A stretch of DNA of 64,000 nt from JAPPHA01 sp964291635 (GCA_964291635.2 OZ219907.1:372001-436000), one strand, 5' to 3'; shown: positions 45,091 through 55,228, counted from the first letter of the stretch. A program made the numbers and translations. The notes: generated by a model not told the origin, from the letters alone.

Positions 45091-45930
45091 TCAGGCCTGG
45101 TCGTTTTCGCTCGTTGCCATTGGTTCGGGCGGGGCTGGCGGCATGAACGAACAGGCGCCGTCCACCGATTGGTCAAACGGAATGACCGAGCCAGTCATCA
45201 GTCCACAATCATCGGAGGCGATGAAGTTCACTGCACGTGCAACTTCCTCGGGATCGATCAATCTCCCGAACGGCCTCTCCAGTCCGGCCCGGGCCTGCCA
45301 TCCATCTTCGGCATTGTGGTACGTGCGCTGTATCCGGTCTTCACCGTCGGAGGCCATCCATCCGATATCAAGCTGATTGACCCGAATTCGATTGCGCATG
45401 AGCGCATAACCCGAGTTTTTCGTCAACGTCGCGAGCGCGCCTTTCGAGGCACAGTACGCTGATATGAATGGCTGGCCGGCCGTGCTCGAAATGGAGCCGA
45501 TATTGACAATCGATCCTTGGACTCCGTCACGAATCATGAGTTTGACCGTCTCCTGCATCAGGAAGAACGGCGCCCTTACGTTCGTTGCAAACATGCGGTC
45601 GAAAAGGGCTTCCGATGTATCGACGAGAGTTCCCCGGTCAGTGATGGCCGCAGCGTTGACGAGTATGTCGACGCGTCCAAATTCGCGGTCCGCAGTTGCA
45701 ATCACGTTGCGGCAGTCGTCGACGGATTCGAGATCTGCCTTGACAAAGACGACCCTGACCAACTCGTGAACACCACTGATCTGGCGGGAAACCGCCTCGC
45801 CCCGGTCCGCGTTGCGACCGCAAATGACCAGGCCACGCGCCCCTGCCGCGGCAAACCGATGCGCAATCGCGGCCCCGAGTCCTTGGGTTCCGCCCGTCGT
45901 GACGGCAATTTTTCCATCAAGCCTGTTCAT
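45091..45930 (-). CDS. SDR-family oxidoreductase, coupled to iolE
   Basis: Short-chain dehydrogenase of 279 residues: VTTGGTQGLGAAIAHRFAAA, NAAAITDRG, IGSISSTAGQPFISAYCASK with the Ser-Tyr-Lys triad. The start overlaps the stop of iolE (45927-45930, ATGA), so the two are co-translated. An inositol- or inosose-related alcohol is a reasonable guess for its substrate, for example a dehydrogenase for an inositol isomer, but nothing in the sequence proves it. A C-terminal extension of about 25 residues is unusual. Confidence 0.88.
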   Translation of the reverse strand: MNRLDGKIAVTTGGTQGLGAAIAHRFAAAGARGLVICGRNADRGEAVSRQISGVHELVRVVFVKADLESVDDCRNVIATADREFGRVDILVNAAAITDRGTLVDTSEALFDRMFATNVRAPFFLMQETVKLMIRDGVQGSIVNIGSISSTAGQPFISAYCASKGALATLTKNSGYALMRNRIRVNQLDIGWMASDGEDRIQRTYHNAEDGWQARAGLERPFGRLIDPEEVARAVNFIASDDCGLMTGSVIPFDQSVDGACSFMPPAPPEPMATSENDQA

Positions 45931-46838
45931 TGGTCCGGTGCGTCCGCTAACTTGTAACCTGCATCAACCAGTACCCGGGACAGCTCGGCATAGCCGATGC
46001 AGGCGAATTCGTAGGGAGGTGAAAGCGCCGGGTCCTGCTCGGCCTCCACCACGAACCAGCCTTCATATCCGACATCGGCCATGCGCCGGACCAATTCACC
46101 GAAATCCAGCGACCCGTCACCCGGGACCGTGAAGGCGCCTTTCAGAACGGCATCGAGAAAGCTCGCACGCGAACGATCGAGTCCGGCGATCACATCGGCC
46201 CTGACGTCCTTTGCATGGAAGTGACTGATGCGGGTGCCGTGATTGGCGATCACGCGAAACACGTCGCCCCCGGCAAATGCCATGTGGCCAGGGTCGTAGA
46301 GAAGAGGCAGGGTTGCGCCAGTATGTGCCATCAAGAGGTCGAGGTCGCGTTCTGACTCGATCGGCGCCCCCATATGGTGGTGGTATGCGATCGGCATTCC
46401 CTGGTCCGCGCACCACTCTGCGAGGAGGGTGAGCCGCCCACCGTACTCCCTGATCTGATCCTCATCGAGCCGCCTGCGCCTGTCGAGCGGGGTCTTTCGT
46501 TCACCCTGGATCGTTCCGGAGGTTTCTCCGTAGACTAGGCATGGCGCGTTTACGGCCTTGAAGAGTTCGAGTTGCCCCGCAATCCGGTCTTTTTCGGATT
46601 CCAGATCATTGTCGAGGAGCGTTCCGGAATACCAGCCACCACAAATCCCGATGTCATGCGAGGACAATATCCGTTTCAGGGTTTTCGCGTTCCTGGGGAA
46701 TTTGCCGCCCGTTTCGACGCCGATGAATCCGGCTGTCCGGGCTTCCCGCAGGCAGGTCTCGAGAGGGGTGTCTCCACCCAACTCAGGCAGGTCGTCATTT
46801 GACCAGGCGATCGGCGCAATTCCCAGTTTTGCCAGCAT
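45927..46838 (-). CDS. iolE: Myo-inosose-2 dehydratase
   Basis: TIM-barrel enzyme of 303 residues of the AP endonuclease 2 superfamily. The N-terminus GIAPIAWSNDDLPELGGDTP is the IolE signature, with AYHHHMGAPIESE and YDPGHMAFAGGD carrying metal ligands. It dehydrates 2-keto-myo-inositol to the trihydroxycyclohexane-dione. Only iolB of the remaining core pathway is in the window. ATG at 46838. Confidence 0.92.
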   Translation of the reverse strand: MLAKLGIAPIAWSNDDLPELGGDTPLETCLREARTAGFIGVETGGKFPRNAKTLKRILSSHDIGICGGWYSGTLLDNDLESEKDRIAGQLELFKAVNAPCLVYGETSGTIQGERKTPLDRRRRLDEDQIREYGGRLTLLAEWCADQGMPIAYHHHMGAPIESERDLDLLMAHTGATLPLLYDPGHMAFAGGDVFRVIANHGTRISHFHAKDVRADVIAGLDRSRASFLDAVLKGAFTVPGDGSLDFGELVRRMADVGYEGWFVVEAEQDPALSPPYEFACIGYAELSRVLVDAGYKLADAPDQ

Positions 46839-47481
46839 GTCAGGCCCCCATGATCAGAACCGCGTCATGTCAACATGTTTGGCAGAAATTCGCAAGATCG
46901 GCAGACAAGTTCGCGTCGGGCGCGTCACCACCGGCGCGCCGCGATCAGGACTTCTTGGAGGAAGTAACATTGCCTGCCTAAAACGCCCACCCACGTGGGC
47001 CCGTCCGGACGGGACAGGTAACCATTGTGCCTTCTTAACGCAACTTTCAACGCGTTTCCCCGGACCGCTCTACCATCATTCCTTCGTCTTTCTGTCAGAC
47101 TCCTGTCGTCCCATGCCGTCCAATGAAATACACTCGGCACGGCGCCCATGACACATCTTCCCACGTCCTTTTGGCAGCCCGGATTTCCGCGCAGCGGAAC
47201 GTATCATGGGTCTATTCGGCGGCCGCATCAGTCTCTTCGCGATATGGTCCTGACACTCGTCGCCAGGGGACAGTCCTTGCACGAACTCCGACGTCGCCTC
47301 GACAAGGAGATCGCCCAGTTTGTTGATGGTGTTGGTTTGGTTGGTACAGATCAACCGTCTCTGCTTGAGGGGTGCTGCAGCAATGAATTGCCCTTTCATG
47401 GTGGGGAAGGTAAACAAGAAGAAGGCCGTCAAAAGGAACCGTGCAGACCCGGCTTCGCCACCCTTTGACCACCGTCTGCTG
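46839..47481. other. Gap without a recognised gene
   Basis: About 640 bases between iolE and a Uma2 fragment. Overlapping frames of about 100 codons on both strands (for example 47076-47432 minus and 47148-47468 plus) have no family and unlike composition, and cannot both be real. It may be decayed accessory DNA. Confidence 0.4.
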
Positions 47482-47886
47482 TCATACCCTTTTCCCGGCG
47501 CCCGAGGTCACCTCGGGCCAGAGGGCGTCGAGCGGAAAGGCGATGGCGTCGAAGGGAGGAAGCGAAACCGGCACGTCATCGACGAGCGTGGTCAGAAGCA
47601 GCCAGTGCCCACCGTGCAATTCGAAGACCTTGAGCGTCCGTGCATCGGGATCAACGAACCAGAGATGGCGGACGCCTTCGCGGGCATAGAGATCCCGCCT
47701 CTCGCACTGGTCCAGCCGCCGCGTGGATGGCGAGAGAACCTCGCAGACCCAGTCCGGCACGACCGCGCAATATGCCGTGTCGGGATACTTGGGCATCGTC
47801 CCGCGCCGCCAGCCGGCGAGGTCCGGCACCGCGATGTCGTCGCCGTCTTCGTATGACCGGCAGGATACTGGCAACCTCCACCCGCA
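47482..47886 (-). pseudogene. Uma2-family (DUF820) PD-(D/E)xK protein, 5'-truncated
   Basis: The frame from about 47886 to the stop at 47482 reads DGDDIAVPDLAGWRRGTMPK, VPDWVCEVLSPSTRRLDQCE and YAREGVRHLWFVDPDARTLK, clearly the C-terminal two thirds of a Uma2 endonuclease-like protein. The usual N-terminal region (about 60-80 residues) is missing; the frame stays open to 48000 with unrelated sequence and no good start. Uma2 genes often move with other accessory DNA. Confidence 0.7.
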
Positions 47887-48290
47887 TGTCAGGATATTCC
47901 AGGTAGGCGGTGATACCAATGGAACGGAAGGAGCGGGCACGGGGTTCAGAACCGTCATCCGATGGAGCAATGCGGCACCGGAAGCAGCACGAATAAACAA
48001 CGCGTCACGCCGGCGGAATTTCGCGCTTCCGGAGAACCGGAATCATCCGGTTAGCGCCTCATGATGAATTTGCTCTGCGCATTTGACGTTTCGGGAAAAT
48101 GCGGAATTGAGGCTGTGTTTCCTTTCCGGTCACTTGATCGCGAACCCGTGCGCATGGTGGACAACCCGGTCGGGATGTCCCGCAGGCGGCAGGCAGCGTG
48201 TCAGGATTCTTGCCTTGAATCCGGGACATGACTCATATCACAACGTTACCTACGCGAATCATCCGAGTTCTTGTTGCGGGACACGAATTA
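47887..48290. other. Gap without a recognised gene
   Basis: About 400 bases between the Uma2 fragment and the aldolase operon. No convincing frame. It should contain the promoter of the plus-strand operon; none stands out. Confidence 0.4.
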
Positions 48291-49106
48291 ATGAAGCCTA
48301 ACTTACTCAAGCGTTCCTGGTCGGACGGCGTTTCCACCGTTAACGGCTGGTTGGCGATCGGAAATGCATTCACGGCTGAAATCATGGCCGAACAGGGTTA
48401 TGACAGCCTGACAATCGACATTCAGCATGGGTTTCTCGATTACGCGGACACCAAGGGCATGCTGCAGGCGATCCGCGCCAGCCTGAAGACACCGTTAGTG
48501 CGGGTTCCCTGGTTGGAGCCCGGAATTATCATGAAATGCCTCGATGCAGGCGTTCACGGCGTGATTTGTCCGATGATCAACACGCCCGAACAGGCGGCCG
48601 CGCTCGTGGACGCTATGCGTTATCCGCCTCTCGGCAACCGGAGCTTTGGTCCGACCCGGGCCAACTTCTCCGCAGGGCCGGGTTACTTTGAAGGAGCCAA
48701 CGAGAACATCCTGGCGATCGCGATGATCGAAACCGACGAGGGCGTTCGAAACGTCGAGGCGATCGCGAGGGTTCCGGGTATTGATGCCCTGTACATCGGA
48801 CCGGGTGATCTTGCCCTCGGAATTTCACGAGGTCGGTTGCTACCCGGGCTCGATCGCGAGGAAGAGGAAGCCCGGGACGCAATCGACCGAATCCGCGAAG
48901 CAGCCAGGGCTGCCGGAATTTTTTCGGGCATTCACTGCGGTGCACCGGAATATGCGGCGCAGGCCATAGATTGGGGGTTCGACATGGTCACCATTTCCAG
49001 CGACGTCAGGCTGCTGGTCGCGGCGGCGGCGGAAAGCCTAGGCAGGTTTCAGGGGCTCACCGGTCGAATCCGAAACGGTGAGCAAGACGACGGTGGGGGT
49101 TATTGA
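48291..49106 (+). CDS. HpcH/HpaI-family aldolase
   Basis: Class II pyruvate-type aldolase of 271 residues: WLAIGNAFTAEIMAEQGYDS, IDIQHGFLDY with catalytic histidine, PLVRVPW, a metal glutamate in AMIETDEGVRNVEAI and ALYIGPGDLALGIS. These enzymes reversibly cleave 2-keto-3-deoxy acids to pyruvate and an aldehyde. The usual DGEH is replaced by DIQH. ATG at 48291 is where homology begins; ribosome site is weak. First of three overlapping genes with a dehydrogenase and an oxidoreductase. Confidence 0.88.
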   Translation: MKPNLLKRSWSDGVSTVNGWLAIGNAFTAEIMAEQGYDSLTIDIQHGFLDYADTKGMLQAIRASLKTPLVRVPWLEPGIIMKCLDAGVHGVICPMINTPEQAAALVDAMRYPPLGNRSFGPTRANFSAGPGYFEGANENILAIAMIETDEGVRNVEAIARVPGIDALYIGPGDLALGISRGRLLPGLDREEEEARDAIDRIREAARAAGIFSGIHCGAPEYAAQAIDWGFDMVTISSDVRLLVAAAAESLGRFQGLTGRIRNGEQDDGGGY

Positions 49107-50053
49107 TGCCACATGTTGTGGTCGCCGGTCCTCTTCATCCTGCAGGGATCGAAGTGCTCGAGGCTGCTCCGGACATTAGTTTCATCCATGAAACCAGCCA
49201 AGACCCGGTTGCATACACTGCCCACATCGACATGGCGGACGGGCTGGTACTGCGGACCCAGGCCTTGACACGGAAATTCGTCGATATGGCTCCCCGGCTG
49301 AAAATCGTGTCGCGAAACGGGGTCGGGTATGATGCCGTGGACGTCGCGGTGTTGAACGAACGGGGCATTGCGCTGTCGGTCGTTGGTGACGTCAACTCGG
49401 CCACCGTGGCCGAACACACGATCATGCTGATGCTCGCCGCGTCGCGTCGCCTGCTCAAGAGCGCCACGCGGCTTCGCGAGGGTGACTGGCTTTACCGGGA
49501 CGAACTCGAGTCGCGGGAACTGTGCGGAAAGAACCTGTTGATCATCGGCTTTGGCCGAATCGGTCGGCGGGTTGCGCGCATCGCCGCCGCACTCGAGATG
49601 TCGGTTTTCGCATACGACCCATTTGTCGCTGTCGACCAGTTCGAATGTGCGAACCGGATTTCGAGGCTCGATGACGCCCTTCGGATAGCGGACGTGATTT
49701 CGCTTCACATCCCGGCAACGGGTTCCCAACTACTTGATTCCTCGGCGTTTCGTCACATGAAACCCGGTGTTGTCATTGTCAATGCGGCCAGGGGAAGCAT
49801 CGTCGACGAGGCGGCCCTGCTGACTGCGGTAAATGGAGGACGGGTTGGCGCAGTCGGGACGGATGTATTTGCTGAAGAACCTCCGCCTTCCGATCACCCG
49901 TTCCTTTCCCATCAGTCGATCATTGCCACCCCGCATTCTGCCGGGCTGACCGAGGAGTGCGCCCGGCGGATGGCCAGAAAGGCAGTCCGGAACGTCCTGG
50001 ACTACTTTGAGGAAACGCTCGATCCTTCGCTGATTGTCAGTGGCGCTACGTGA
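49106..50053 (+). CDS. D-2-hydroxyacid dehydrogenase (phosphoglycerate dehydrogenase-like)
   Basis: NAD enzyme of 315 residues. The Rossmann motif is IIGFGRIGRRVARI, the substrate arginine lies in NAARGSIVDEAAL and the catalytic histidine in TPHSAGLTEE. Shared by hydroxypyruvate/glyoxylate reductases and PGDH-like enzymes without regulatory domain. The ATG overlaps the aldolase stop by one base; a TTG at 49103 is an alternative. Its product or substrate is likely a 2-keto acid handled by the neighbouring aldolase. Confidence 0.9.
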   Translation: MPHVVVAGPLHPAGIEVLEAAPDISFIHETSQDPVAYTAHIDMADGLVLRTQALTRKFVDMAPRLKIVSRNGVGYDAVDVAVLNERGIALSVVGDVNSATVAEHTIMLMLAASRRLLKSATRLREGDWLYRDELESRELCGKNLLIIGFGRIGRRVARIAAALEMSVFAYDPFVAVDQFECANRISRLDDALRIADVISLHIPATGSQLLDSSAFRHMKPGVVIVNAARGSIVDEAALLTAVNGGRVGAVGTDVFAEEPPPSDHPFLSHQSIIATPHSAGLTEECARRMARKAVRNVLDYFEETLDPSLIVSGAT

Positions 50054-51168
50054 TGGCCGTCACGACGCTCCGTGTCGGATTGATCGGTGCAGGATTCATG
50101 GGACGTACGCATGTTCTCGGCTACGCGCTGGCAAACCGCGCATTTGCCGACGTTGCACGGCTCCAACTTGCCGCAATTGCCGAGATTTCGGCCGAAAGAG
50201 CTGCCGCAGCCGGGCGCGAGTTCGGGATTCCGCATGCCACCGGCGACTGGCGTGAACTGGTGGATGACCCCGGGATCGACATTGTCGACATCTCGGTTCC
50301 GACGTCTCTGCACAGGGAAATTGCGTTGGCATCGGTTCGAGCAGGAAAACACGTCTATTGCGAGAAACCACTGACGCCGACGGCACAAGGCGCACTTGAA
50401 GTGACGGAGGCGGCCGAGTCGGGCGGTGTGAAGACGCAGGTGGGATTCAACTACCTTGCGAACCCGATGCTGGAAGTCGCCCGTGACCTGGTCTCGGCCG
50501 GTGGTCTTGGGGACATTTATAGTTACCGGGGTATTCATGCAGAGGATTACATGTCCGACCCGGGTGGTCCCCTGACTTTTCGTCACGATCCTCGGGGAGG
50601 GGGGGCGCTTGCAGACATCGGCAGTCATGCGCTTGCGACGGCTGAATTCCTGCTTGGCCCGATCACGGAAGTCCTGGGCGACAGCGCAACCCTGGTCGGG
50701 CATCGCCTGGACACGGATGGCAAACGCCACCGCGTCGCGGTCGACGACATATCGCGGGCATTCTTGCGGTTCTCGTCGGGCGTTAGTGGTTCGATCGAGG
50801 CCAACTGGTGCGCAACTGGCCGCAAGATGCAGCATGATTTCGAGATTTACGGTTCGAGTGGTGCGCTCCTGTTTAGCCAGGAAAGGTTGAACGAATTGCA
50901 CCTGTACGAATCGACAGGCCCGGTCGAGTTGCGCGGGTTCAGGAAAATCGAGTGCGGACCGGAGCACAAGCCTTACGACCGATTCTGCACTGCGCCCGGC
51001 CACCAGATCGGCTTCAACGAATTGAAGGCAATCGAGATCGGAAGATTCGCCGCTGCAATCGCAGGCGGGGGGATCGAACCGTTCGGTTTTCGCCAAGGAT
51101 ATCGGGTCCAATGCCTGGTCGAGTCAATTCGTGATTCATCAAGGTCAGGACACTGGACGAAGGTCTGA
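50053..51168 (+). CDS. Gfo/Idh/MocA-family oxidoreductase
   Basis: NAD(P)-dependent sugar or inositol dehydrogenase-like protein of 371 residues: GLIGAGFMGRTHVLGYALAN, VDISVPTSLHREIA, GKHVYCEKPLTPTA with the catalytic lysine, and GGGALADIGSHALATAEFLL with the His/Asp region. Start ATG overlaps the previous stop (TGATG). The family includes myo-inositol 2-dehydrogenase, so it could provide the first inositol step, but the operon context with an aldolase equally suits another sugar acid. Confidence 0.9.
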   Translation: MAVTTLRVGLIGAGFMGRTHVLGYALANRAFADVARLQLAAIAEISAERAAAAGREFGIPHATGDWRELVDDPGIDIVDISVPTSLHREIALASVRAGKHVYCEKPLTPTAQGALEVTEAAESGGVKTQVGFNYLANPMLEVARDLVSAGGLGDIYSYRGIHAEDYMSDPGGPLTFRHDPRGGGALADIGSHALATAEFLLGPITEVLGDSATLVGHRLDTDGKRHRVAVDDISRAFLRFSSGVSGSIEANWCATGRKMQHDFEIYGSSGALLFSQERLNELHLYESTGPVELRGFRKIECGPEHKPYDRFCTAPGHQIGFNELKAIEIGRFAAAIAGGGIEPFGFRQGYRVQCLVESIRDSSRSGHWTKV

Positions 51169-51684
51169 CTTGGCGAAGAATTCAGCCGCGGATCCGCCGC
51201 CTCCAACGGGCAGTCATGTCGGGGCATCGTGACTGCGACGGTTTGTGCCAGGATCAGGAACGTGTCTCGACAAGACCTATTTCGGTGCGAATCCCAAGCC
51301 TGACAGGTGGTGGCAGCAGTCCGCTGCGACATGTGTCGACCTGGTCCGGTTCACAAGGTGGAGTCCTGAACTAGGCGAGCGGACAAATGGAACCCGGTTC
51401 AGGGAAGCTTAAGCAACTCCTTGCCGATGTGATGTCCCGTGCGTCTCACGGTAACTGCATGATCATCTGAAACGCTGCTTCCGGTAACCCTCCGCTCTGG
51501 TTGTAAGATGCCGGCGAACCCCGGTTACCGGAAGAGTCGCAACGGCCGGGCGAAAATTACATTGTCGTTATTGGCGGTGGGCTGACCGGTTTCACCAACG
51601 CCCTGACGCCTCGACGAGGCGTAGCAATTCTGACCGTTCGCTTTGGCTGCCGGTACGCCGCACATTTCATGCCCGGAAGTGGAA
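51169..51684. other. Gap without a recognised protein gene
   Basis: About 515 bases between the oxidoreductase and tRNA-Ala. No family or structured element recognised. Confidence 0.45.
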
Positions 51685-51760
<76 letters not shown>

Positions 51761-52020
51761 ACGAAAACTAGGTACCATTCGAAACACGGTCGGTACAAGG
51801 AGAAATCCGGAACCTCGTCGGCAAGAGCTGAAAAACACACCACCAATTTATGGCTCGGTCCCGTGGCCGCGCCACTGATGCGCGCCCTTGTCCTGTCCGG
51901 TTGGCATGATGGCAAAGCTATCGTGCGCTTCCTGCTCCCTTTTCCTCGTTACGCCGGCATTTCCGGCACTTCAACCCGTGTCCCGGAAGCGTTCCGGCAG
52001 AACACGCATACGACTGACGC

Positions 52021-52827
52021 TCACGCGTCCCTTTCGGCTATCCAAACGACCTCCGGCGCCAGGACGAAACGCCACTTCCTCAAAGGCCCGGCCATGACAT
52101 TGAGATAGTACATCTCGAACCCGTAAGGTGCGGCACAGGGGTGGTGGCCGCGCGGGACCAGCACCACGTCGCCATCGGCAACGGTCATCGTCTCGTCGAG
52201 TTGTCCATCGTCGGTGTAGACGCGCTGGATACCGAAACCCGACGCCGGGTTCAGGCGGTGGTAGTAGGTCTCTTCGAGGTAGGTGATTCGGGGATAGTCA
52301 TCCTCGTCATGGCGGTGAGAAGGATAAGACGACCAATGTCCCGCGGGCGTGAAGACCTCGGTAACAAGAAGACTGTCGGCATAGTCCTCGTTTTCCATCG
52401 CGATATTGTTGATCAGGCGCGTATTCGTGCCTCGGCCCCGTTCCGTGAGCGAGATTCCGTCAGGTCCGATCCTCCTCGGTTCATGCCCGCCAATTCCGGG
52501 CGCCGAGCAAACAGCAATGACGCAATCGGACTCGGCTTTCGCTTCCCATGCCGTGTCGCCGGGCAGGTAGAGACTGTGCGGCGGCGTCTTCTCGAACACG
52601 TCCATCCGGTCTCCCAGGATACCCCAGTCCTTCCCCGCGCCGGAGACGTGGGCCTTGCCTTCGACCATGACCAGTATCACCTCCCGGTCATCCGTCGTTT
52701 CCGCCGCATTCTCGCCCCGGTGCAGTCGATGAAGCGAGAAACCGACATACTCCCAACCCGCGTTCCGGGGCGTCACGTCATGTACCAGTCCGCGGTCGCC
52801 GACGGGCCTTCGCAAGAGTTCACCCAT
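52021..52827 (-). CDS. iolB: 5-deoxy-glucuronate isomerase
   Basis: Bicupin isomerase of 268 residues, the normal IolB length. Signature segments are YPSHRHDEDDYPRITYLEET with metal histidines, HRLNPASGFGIQRVYTDDG, VPRGHHPCAAPYGFEMYYLN. It converts 5-deoxy-glucuronate to 2-deoxy-5-keto-gluconate in inositol catabolism. The ATG at 52827 overlaps the end of a small membrane protein gene by 8 bases. Last gene of the minus-strand operon. Confidence 0.94.
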   Translation of the reverse strand: MGELLRRPVGDRGLVHDVTPRNAGWEYVGFSLHRLHRGENAAETTDDREVILVMVEGKAHVSGAGKDWGILGDRMDVFEKTPPHSLYLPGDTAWEAKAESDCVIAVCSAPGIGGHEPRRIGPDGISLTERGRGTNTRLINNIAMENEDYADSLLVTEVFTPAGHWSSYPSHRHDEDDYPRITYLEETYYHRLNPASGFGIQRVYTDDGQLDETMTVADGDVVLVPRGHHPCAAPYGFEMYYLNVMAGPLRKWRFVLAPEVVWIAERDA

Positions 52828-53029
52828 CACGGTCCTCGTAGTTGGACGGGTCGAAAGCGATATAGAATTCATAGATGCAATAAACCGAGACGGCTCCGAA
52901 CAGGATTGTCCAGAATACGCTCCCCGTCCAGAGTTCGAACAGTGTCCAGCACCCGACAAATGCCGTCGTGACCATACGCCTCCAGGCTGGTCGAAAGAAC
53001 GGATGACGTACGCTGAGGGACTTCCACAT
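52820..53029 (-). CDS. Small two-helix membrane protein in the inositol operon
   Basis: Protein of 69 residues: SVRHPFFRPAWRRMVTTAFV, then two hydrophobic stretches (about 18-34 and 38-53), then FDPSNYEDRDG. The ATG at 53029 has AGGTGAG upstream. It overlaps iolB by 8 bases and lies downstream of the ABC genes, so it is probably translated in the operon. I do not recognise a named family; possibly an accessory to the transporter. Confidence 0.65.
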   Translation of the reverse strand: MWKSLSVRHPFFRPAWRRMVTTAFVGCWTLFELWTGSVFWTILFGAVSVYCIYEFYIAFDPSNYEDRDG

Positions 53030-53272
53030 CGCTCTCACCTTCGATTACTGCCGCCCGGCATTCGCCCCGGAAAATTTGCCAGTCTTGCCCCGACGATCAA
53101 TGCCGGACGTCGGCATACGCGGCAGTCGCCGCCGCGGCAAGCTTCCTCGATCGGAATTTGCACGAACAAGTGGATAAAACCCACGGACCGTCTCGGGCAG
53201 CCAAGCAGGTATTACCGGCCAGCAGAAAACGGAGTTGACCGGCCCCCGTGCCGGTTTTCTGGAACGACGTCC

Positions 53273-54082
53273 TCAGGCTGCCTCTGCGTACCCTGATTGG
53301 GTTCTGGCCCCGGTAATGTAGGACACGACGTCCTCGCCCGTGATGTCTTCGTTCTTGATGTCCAGATTGGCGCAGATACGCCCGCGACGAAACACCACGA
53401 CTCGGTCCACCAGGTCAAAAACCTGCCGCATGTTGTGGCTGATCAGGATCAGGGGTTCACCCTGTTCCTTCAACGTCCGGATGATGTTCTCGACCTGGGA
53501 CGTCTCCTGGACACCCAGTGCCGCAGTCGGCTCGTCCATGATTGTCAGTTTCGAATGGAACGTGGCCGTGCGGGCGATCGCCACGCACTGCCGCTGACCA
53601 CCCGACATGTTGCGGATCGTGTTCTTGATATTCGGGATCTTGACCGCGGTTTTCTTGAGGCCGTCAAGTGTCGCCTGTCGCATGCCCCTGTAATCGAGGA
53701 TCCTGAAGGGACCGAGCCAGTTGACCTTGGTCATCTCCCTGCCGAGAAAGAGATTGTCCGGAACATCGAGATCATCGGCCAGCGCCAATGTCTGGAAAAC
53801 CGTCTCGATTCCGGCCTCTCTGGCTTCGAGCGGGCCCGAGAAGTGGACAGGATTTCCATCGAAGACGATCTCGCCCCGGGTTCTCTGTTCCACACCGGTA
53901 ATCTGACGCACAAATGTTGACTTGCCGGCACCGTTGTCGCCCATGATTCCGACATGTTCACCCTTGTGGAGAACGAAGTCTGCTCCTTCGAGTGCATGAA
54001 CACCTCCGTAGTGCTTGGTCAGATCGCGGGTTTCGAGGACAATCGAATTGCCTGAATCGCTCATGACATCGTCTCCCGTCAT
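53273..54082 (-). CDS. Sugar ABC transporter ATP-binding protein (single-domain, CUT2-like)
   Basis: ATPase of 269 residues with Walker A GDNGAGKST, LALADDLDVPDNLFLGREM typical of ribose/inositol-class ATPases, signature MSGGQRQCVAIAR, Walker B LTIMDEPTAALG and LISHNMRQVFDL. Unlike RbsA it has only one nucleotide domain, as in FrcA. It starts inside the permease stop (54079-54082). With permease and binding protein it forms an importer, likely for inositol given iolB in the operon. Confidence 0.92.
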   Translation of the reverse strand: MTGDDVMSDSGNSIVLETRDLTKHYGGVHALEGADFVLHKGEHVGIMGDNGAGKSTFVRQITGVEQRTRGEIVFDGNPVHFSGPLEAREAGIETVFQTLALADDLDVPDNLFLGREMTKVNWLGPFRILDYRGMRQATLDGLKKTAVKIPNIKNTIRNMSGGQRQCVAIARTATFHSKLTIMDEPTAALGVQETSQVENIIRTLKEQGEPLILISHNMRQVFDLVDRVVVFRRGRICANLDIKNEDITGEDVVSYITGARTQSGYAEAA

Positions 54083-55161
54083 GCTTTCGCCGCCGCGCGC
54101 TGTTGCCGCACCTGGTCAAGCACGACTGCGCTGATGATGATGATCCCCTTGACCATCTCCTGGTAAAAGGCGTCAAGGCGCAAGAATGTGAATCCGGAAA
54201 TGATCACACCAAAAATCATGGCACCCAGAACCGTCCCGATGATCGATCCGCGGCCGCCGGCCAGGCTGACCCCACCGATGACTGTCATGGCGATTGCATC
54301 CAGCTCGTACATGATGCCCATTCCGGACTGGGCAGTGAGATTCTTCGAACTCAGCACGATGGCGGCGGTAGCTGCCAGGACGCCTGCAATGGCATAGACC
54401 ATGACCTTGTGGCGCTGGACCTTGATCCCTGACATTCGCGCGGCATCCTCATTGGAACCGATGGCATACGTGTGCTTGCCGTAAACCGTATTCCTCAGCA
54501 GGAAGTGGAAAAGGATTGCGAGTGCCACGAAGATCACGACCGGCATCATGCCCGAACCGATGGTCGCGTAGCTTTCTGTCGGGAAAGATACGGGTTCGCC
54601 CCTGGTCCACCACTTCGCGGCGCCGCGGGCAAAGACCATCATTCCCAAAGTCGCTATGAATGGCGGAATGCGCGTGTAGGCGATCAGGGTGCCATTGACG
54701 AGGCCCGCGCACAGGCCGACGGTCAGTCCAACCACAATCGGAGCCAAGGCCGGTATGTCATGCGCCCATGAACCGAAAACCGGTTTCGGGTTGGGCAGGC
54801 CGTTGACTTCTGCCACCTGGGCGAAACTCATCGCAATCATTGCCGTGAGGCCTACGACCGATCCGGGAGACAGGTCGATGCCTCCGGAAATGATGACCTG
54901 GGTCGACCCGATGGCAATGATGCCGATGATCGACACCTGCAGGATCATGATTTTCAGGCGTGCAACGTTGAAAATCCCGAGCGGGCCATCGAAGCGTCCC
55001 TTAGTGTCGAAGAGCAGGCTCTGGCCGACAACAAGTGCACCGAGAATCTCGAAAATCACGATGATGACGATCAACGCGATGAACACACCGATTTCCGGCG
55101 GCCATGCGCGCTTCTTGTGGTCGTAAGTCTGACCTCCGGTTCCGTGGACATCGTCAGCCAT
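54079..55161 (-). CDS. Sugar ABC transporter permease (CUT2/RbsC-like)
   Basis: Permease of 360 residues with about nine to ten helices and the BPD_transp_2 fold: GIDLSPGSVVGLTAMIAM, AYTRIPPFIATLGMMVFARG, GSNEDAARMSGIKVQRHKVM (the ATPase-contact loop), GGVSLAGGRGSIIGTVLGAM. It lies downstream of the binding-protein gene with a strong hairpin between them. Confidence 0.93.
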   Translation of the reverse strand: MADDVHGTGGQTYDHKKRAWPPEIGVFIALIVIIVIFEILGALVVGQSLLFDTKGRFDGPLGIFNVARLKIMILQVSIIGIIAIGSTQVIISGGIDLSPGSVVGLTAMIAMSFAQVAEVNGLPNPKPVFGSWAHDIPALAPIVVGLTVGLCAGLVNGTLIAYTRIPPFIATLGMMVFARGAAKWWTRGEPVSFPTESYATIGSGMMPVVIFVALAILFHFLLRNTVYGKHTYAIGSNEDAARMSGIKVQRHKVMVYAIAGVLAATAAIVLSSKNLTAQSGMGIMYELDAIAMTVIGGVSLAGGRGSIIGTVLGAMIFGVIISGFTFLRLDAFYQEMVKGIIIISAVVLDQVRQQRAAAKA

Positions 55162-55228
55162 GTTTCCCCCCGGAAATGTCTTGCGTCAAATTTCTGAATC
55201 GGCGGGTTCGGGTCGCCGATCGACAAGG

